Positions 39,273-42,074 of a stretch of 42,074 nt of DNA are shown in pieces; positions within the stretch are counted from its first letter, which is position 1, and each line of letters starts with the position of its first letter. The notes below the pieces were generated by a model that ran no database searches, was not told the origin of the DNA, and saw nothing but the letters and a program-made list of their open reading frames with translations. The position numbers and the translations under genes were made by a program. The stretch covers positions 1-42,074 of the forward strand of contig NZ_JALAGT010000049.1 in assembly GCF_022712295.1 (NCBI RefSeq). Reading direction: 5' to 3'. Source of the DNA: Galactobacter sp. GTDB taxonomy: Bacteria > Actinomycetota > Actinomycetes > Actinomycetales > Micrococcaceae.

Positions 39273-40153
39273 CCGTGGCCTCCCCGCTCATCAGCGCGGC
39301 CGAGCTCGATGCGGCCTTGAAGGGTGCCGACCCGCCCACGCTGCTGGACATCCGCTGGCATCTGACCTCCGGCCCCGAGCACCCGGAGCGCCCCGTGGGA
39401 TACGACGACTACCTGAGAGCTCACCTGCCCGGTGCGACCTTCGTGGACCTGGCCACCGAGCTCGCGTCGTCCCCTTCGTCTGAGCAGGGCAGGCACCCGC
39501 TGCCGACTCCCGAAGACTTCGCCGAGACGGTGGCTCGCTGGGGCGTGAGCGGAGGCCAGGAACTGGTCTTCTACGACGACCTGGGTGGCATGTCTGCGGC
39601 CCGAGGCTGGTGGCTGGCCCGGCACGCGGGCCTGCCCGCCAGAATGCTCGACGGCGGCCTCGCCGCCTGGATTCGTCACGGCGGGGAGACGACGGCGGGC
39701 GCCGCAGCCCCGCCGTCGGGCACAACCGACCCGGCCGGCCCGGGCTGGGGCCACATGCCCGTGCTGAGTGCCGACGACGCCGCAGCGCTGGCCGCGGACG
39801 GCGTGCTGTTGGATGCGCGGGCGGGGGAGCGCTACCGCGGAGAGACGGAGCCCATGGACCCCCGCGCGGGGCACATCCCGGGTGCGCTGAGCGCGCCCAC
39901 CGCAGCCAACCTTGCCCACGACGGGTGCTTCCGCGACGCCGACCACCTCGCGGCCCGCTTCGCGGACCTGGGCGCCACCCCAGGGGTGCGGGTCGGTGCG
40001 TATTGCGGGTCCGGTGTCACGGCCTCGCACCAAGTGTTCGCGCTCGCCGTGGCGGGGATCGACGCGGCGTTGTACCCGGGTTCGTGGTCGCAATGGTCGT
40101 CGGATCCTGCCCGCCCCGTGGCGGTGGGCCCGCTGCCCGACGGGGCCGACTAG
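39269..40153 (+). CDS. Thiosulfate/3-mercaptopyruvate sulfurtransferase
   Basis: 294 residues, two rhodanese domains. The N-terminal inactive domain contains HLPGATFVDLATELA. The C-terminal domain holds the active-site loop AYCGSGVTASHQVFALAVAG, and CGSGVTA is the loop typical of mercaptopyruvate sulfurtransferases (SseA). It transfers sulphur to cyanide, thioredoxin or other thiols. GTG 39269 overlaps the MBL stop; GTG 39275 is possible. Its TAG stop (40151-40153) lies inside the putative -10 of the next gene. Confidence 0.9.
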   Translation: MTVASPLISAAELDAALKGADPPTLLDIRWHLTSGPEHPERPVGYDDYLRAHLPGATFVDLATELASSPSSEQGRHPLPTPEDFAETVARWGVSGGQELVFYDDLGGMSAARGWWLARHAGLPARMLDGGLAAWIRHGGETTAGAAAPPSGTTDPAGPGWGHMPVLSADDAAALAADGVLLDARAGERYRGETEPMDPRAGHIPGALSAPTAANLAHDGCFRDADHLAARFADLGATPGVRVGAYCGSGVTASHQVFALAVAGIDAALYPGSWSQWSSDPARPVAVGPLPDGAD

Positions 40154-40163
40154 GGTCGTGAGT
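40151..40163 (+). promoter_or_regulatory. Leaderless -10 of the alcohol dehydrogenase gene
   Basis: TAGGGT (40151-40156) is followed by 7 nt and ATG 40164. No ribosome site is present. The first three bases of the -10 are the stop codon of the preceding gene. Confidence 0.45.
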
Positions 40164-41381
40164 ATGTCGTTGATCCGCCGCCCCGATCTGAACACGCTGG
40201 CCGCCCTTCGGCAGGGAATCGACCTGCCCGAGCCGGTGTCCTCTACCGAGGCGCCCGCCACGAATCCCGAGGGCGACCCGCAACCCCTGACAGACGCGCT
40301 CTCCGCAGCCTCACGCGGCGAGGGGCACGTCACCGCGGCCCGCGGCGTGCGCACCCTGGGTGGCTCCTTCGAGGACGTGTTCATCCCTCGTCGCAGCCCG
40401 GATGCACATGACGTGGTCATCGAGATCGAGTACTGCGGCCTCTGCCATTCGGATGTTCATGCAGGACGAGGGGAGTGGGGCGTCCGCGCCATGCCGCTGG
40501 TCCCAGGGCATGAGATCGTGGGGCGGGTTGCAGCCGTGGGGGCGGCCGTCACCGCCTTCAAACCAGGGGACCGCGTAGGCGTCGGCGTCATGGTGGCCTC
40601 CTGTCGCGAGTGTGACCAGTGCACGGCGGGGCGAGAGATGTACTGCAGCAACGGCGGGAGCGTGTCCACGTATGCCGCCTGGGACCGCTTCCACGGTGAA
40701 CGGACGCAGGGCGGATACGCGCGCACGGTCGTGACCGCGGAGGATTTCGTCTACGCGCTTCCCGAGGGATTGGACCCCGCGGGCGCCGCACCACTGCTGT
40801 GCGCGGGCATCACCACCTACTCACCGCTGGCCGCGGCCGGCGTGGGCCCGGGCTCGCGGGTGGCCGTGGCCGGAATCGGCGGCCTGGGACACCTCGCCGT
40901 GAAGATCGCCGTGGCCATGGGGGCCACCGTCACCGCCCTGACACACTCGGAGTCCAAGACCCAAGCGGCCCTGGACCTGGGAGCGCACGAGGTGGTGCTG
41001 ACCTCGGACGAGGCCGCGTTGAAGGAGAGGGCCCAGGCCTTCGATGTGATCGTGGACGCCATCGCCGCAGGACACGACGTGAACACGTTCCTGTCCCTGT
41101 TGCGTTCCGGTGTGGGGAAGCTGGCGCTGATCGGGATGCCCCCGGCCGACGTGGCCTCCCTGGACGTCGACTCCGCGCAGCTCTCCCGGCGCGGTCTGAC
41201 CCTGTTCGGTTCCAAGATCGGCGGCGTCGCCGAGACCCGGGACATGCTGGACTTCTGTGCCGAACACGGCGTGACCTCCGACGTGGAGGTCGTCTCTGCT
41301 TCCCAATTGGATGAAGCATGGGACCGGATGGTGGCCGGCGACGTCCGCTACCGCTTCGTGCTGGACGCGACCACCATCTGA
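40164..41381 (+). CDS. Zinc-dependent NAD(P) alcohol dehydrogenase (cinnamyl-ADH type)
   Basis: 405 residues. Catalytic zinc ligands: Cys in EYCGLCHSDVH and His-Glu in VPGHEIVGRV. The structural zinc cysteines are CRECDQC and a later Cys in GREMYC. The cofactor site GIGGLGHLAVKIAVAMGA has the GxGGLG form of NADP-preferring CAD-type enzymes that reduce aldehydes. The first ~55 residues (MSLIRRPDLNTLAALRQGID onward) are an extension not found in typical ~350-residue relatives, Pro/Ser/Ala-rich and probably flexible. The start is chosen from the leaderless geometry; GTG 40158 is an in-frame alternative. Confidence 0.9.
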   Translation: MSLIRRPDLNTLAALRQGIDLPEPVSSTEAPATNPEGDPQPLTDALSAASRGEGHVTAARGVRTLGGSFEDVFIPRRSPDAHDVVIEIEYCGLCHSDVHAGRGEWGVRAMPLVPGHEIVGRVAAVGAAVTAFKPGDRVGVGVMVASCRECDQCTAGREMYCSNGGSVSTYAAWDRFHGERTQGGYARTVVTAEDFVYALPEGLDPAGAAPLLCAGITTYSPLAAAGVGPGSRVAVAGIGGLGHLAVKIAVAMGATVTALTHSESKTQAALDLGAHEVVLTSDEAALKERAQAFDVIVDAIAAGHDVNTFLSLLRSGVGKLALIGMPPADVASLDVDSAQLSRRGLTLFGSKIGGVAETRDMLDFCAEHGVTSDVEVVSASQLDEAWDRMVAGDVRYRFVLDATTI

Positions 41382-41428
41382 CCCACCCTGACTCCACTCA
41401 CCCGACCGAACCCAAGGAGCACACCACC

Positions 41429-41857
41429 GTGGCCACCCTCTTCACCAAGATCATCGACGGCGAGCTTCCCGGACGCTTCGTCTACTCCGACGACACCTGC
41501 GTCGCCTTCCTCTCCATCGGACCTCTCACCACGGGTCACACGCTCGTGGTGCCGCGTCAGGAGATCGACAAGTGGACCGATGCCTCACCCGAACTCGTGG
41601 CGCATCTGACCACCGTGGCGCACCTGATCGGCAAGGCCCAGATCCCGGCCTTCGGGTCCGAACGCGCGGGCCTGGAGATCGCGGGCTTCGAGGTGAACCA
41701 CCTGCACGTGCATGTGTGGCCCACCAACTCGTTGGAGGACTTCGATCTCTCCCGCGCCCGCACCGATGTGCCCGCTGAGGAATTCGACGCAGCCCTGGCC
41801 ACACTGCGGGCCGAGCTGGTCAAGCAGGGCCACGGCGGCAACGTCCCGCAGGACTGA
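41429..41857 (+). CDS. HIT-family nucleotide-binding protein
   Basis: 142 residues. The histidine triad is NHLHVHVWP near residue 90, preceded by the usual opening LFTKIIDGELPGRFVYSDD and the strand TTGHTLVVPRQEIDKW. HIT proteins hydrolyse adenosine phosphoramidates or dinucleotides; the exact substrate is unknown. GTG 41429 is chosen because AAGGAG (41414-41419) lies 9 nt upstream and the family N-terminus begins there; the longer open frame upstream overlaps the dehydrogenase. Confidence 0.92.
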   Translation: MATLFTKIIDGELPGRFVYSDDTCVAFLSIGPLTTGHTLVVPRQEIDKWTDASPELVAHLTTVAHLIGKAQIPAFGSERAGLEIAGFEVNHLHVHVWPTNSLEDFDLSRARTDVPAEEFDAALATLRAELVKQGHGGNVPQD

Positions 41858-41915
41858 CTGCGGGCCCGATCGCACGGCTGACCTGGACGCAACTTCAGCC
41901 GGATTCCCAACTTCA

Positions 41916-41936
41916 GCGAAATGACCGTGATTTCGC
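41916..41936. terminator. Short hairpin after the HIT gene
   Basis: GCGAAAT (41916-41922) and ATTTCGC (41930-41936) with a 7-nt loop, 58 bp after the HIT stop and just before the putative insertion sequence. It may be a weak terminator or the palindromic target of the element. Confidence 0.35.
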
Positions 41937-41949
41937 GGCGGTCTCAACC

Positions 41950-42074
41950 GGTGGTTGCAACACCTCTACTTGAGGAGCTGCGACCACCGTGTCATCTCGA
42001 ACCGAAACCGCTGCATTGCGGGCGGAATTCATGGAAGCCTTCGACCGCATTGGTTCTGTCAAGCCGGCGGCCGA
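41950..42074 (+). mobile_element. Probable left end of an IS30-like insertion sequence, cut by the window edge
   Basis: GGTGGTTGCAACACC at 41950-41964 resembles terminal repeats I recall for IS30-like elements in Gram-positive actinobacteria (GGTGTTGCAACNACC on the other strand). A transposase-like frame starts 39 bp further on. An imperfect 10-bp inverted repeat (41950-41959 / 41979-41988) sits between the edge and the start codon. The right end is outside the window, so family and boundaries are tentative. Confidence 0.45.
41989..42074 (+). CDS. N-terminus of a putative transposase, truncated by the window edge
   Basis: Only 28 codons are visible, VSSRTETAALRAEFMEAFDR then IGSVKPAA. GAGGAG at 41972-41977 precedes the GTG by 11 nt. 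The sequence looks like the first helix-turn-helix of an IS30-type transposase, where a short segment of this kind precedes a DNA-binding domain. With so few residues the assignment rests mainly on the adjacent repeat. Confidence 0.4.
   Translation, partial: MSSRTETAALRAEFMEAFDRIGSVKPAA

Overview
The window comes from a high-GC Gram-positive genome, most likely an actinobacterium of the order Micrococcales, close to Micrococcaceae such as Kocuria, Micrococcus or Arthrobacter. The evidence is a single-chain Kgd/OdhA with a built-in E2-like domain, a SigR/RsrA pair next to aroA-rsgA, a 24-residue bL37-type ribosomal protein, a tmRNA tag ending FALAA, strong G/C third-position bias, and several genes that look leaderless (TAnnnT about 6-8 nt before the start codon). 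Most of the window is stable core chromosome. Only the last ~130 bases look mobile.

Layout: 1-2943, the tail of an APC permease overlapping a TRAM-domain RNA methyltransferase. 3048-5941, aconitase with its own promoter and a 25-bp hairpin terminator. 5960-8167, a DUF402 protein, an unknown protein and an aldo/keto reductase. 8330-12786, cell division and ribosome rescue: ftsE, ftsX, an M23 peptidase, smpB and ssrA (tmRNA). 12927-13385, a small membrane protein. 13487-17247 (minus strand), doxX-like gene, aroA, rsgA and hisN-like gene. 17359-18344, sigR-rsrA, divergent from doxX. 18425-19224 (minus), bL37 and an SGNH-like protein. 19308-23234 (minus), kgd. 23397-26011, a possible leader peptide and two CNNM/CorC-type membrane proteins. 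26034-27774, a Zur-type operator followed by a zinc/manganese ABC ATPase and permease. 27834-37588, the glycogen operon glgP-glgB-glgC-glgA-glgX. 37585-38315 (minus), zur and a small membrane protein. 38595-41857, an MBL hydrolase, a sulfurtransferase, an alcohol dehydrogenase and a HIT protein. From about 41950 to the edge, the apparent start of an insertion sequence.

How the parts work together: acnA and kgd are two TCA-cycle steps. FtsEX with the coiled-coil M23 protein forms a division-site hydrolase system. SmpB and tmRNA are encoded side by side and rescue stalled ribosomes. SigR/RsrA is a thiol-oxidative-stress switch with a matching promoter in front of it. Zur (38315-37908) probably controls the metal ABC operon through the dyad at 26034-26050. 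The five glg genes make and degrade glycogen. Their sequences and order resemble proteobacterial, especially rhizobial, glg operons rather than the usual actinobacterial enzymes; this is the most striking feature of the window.
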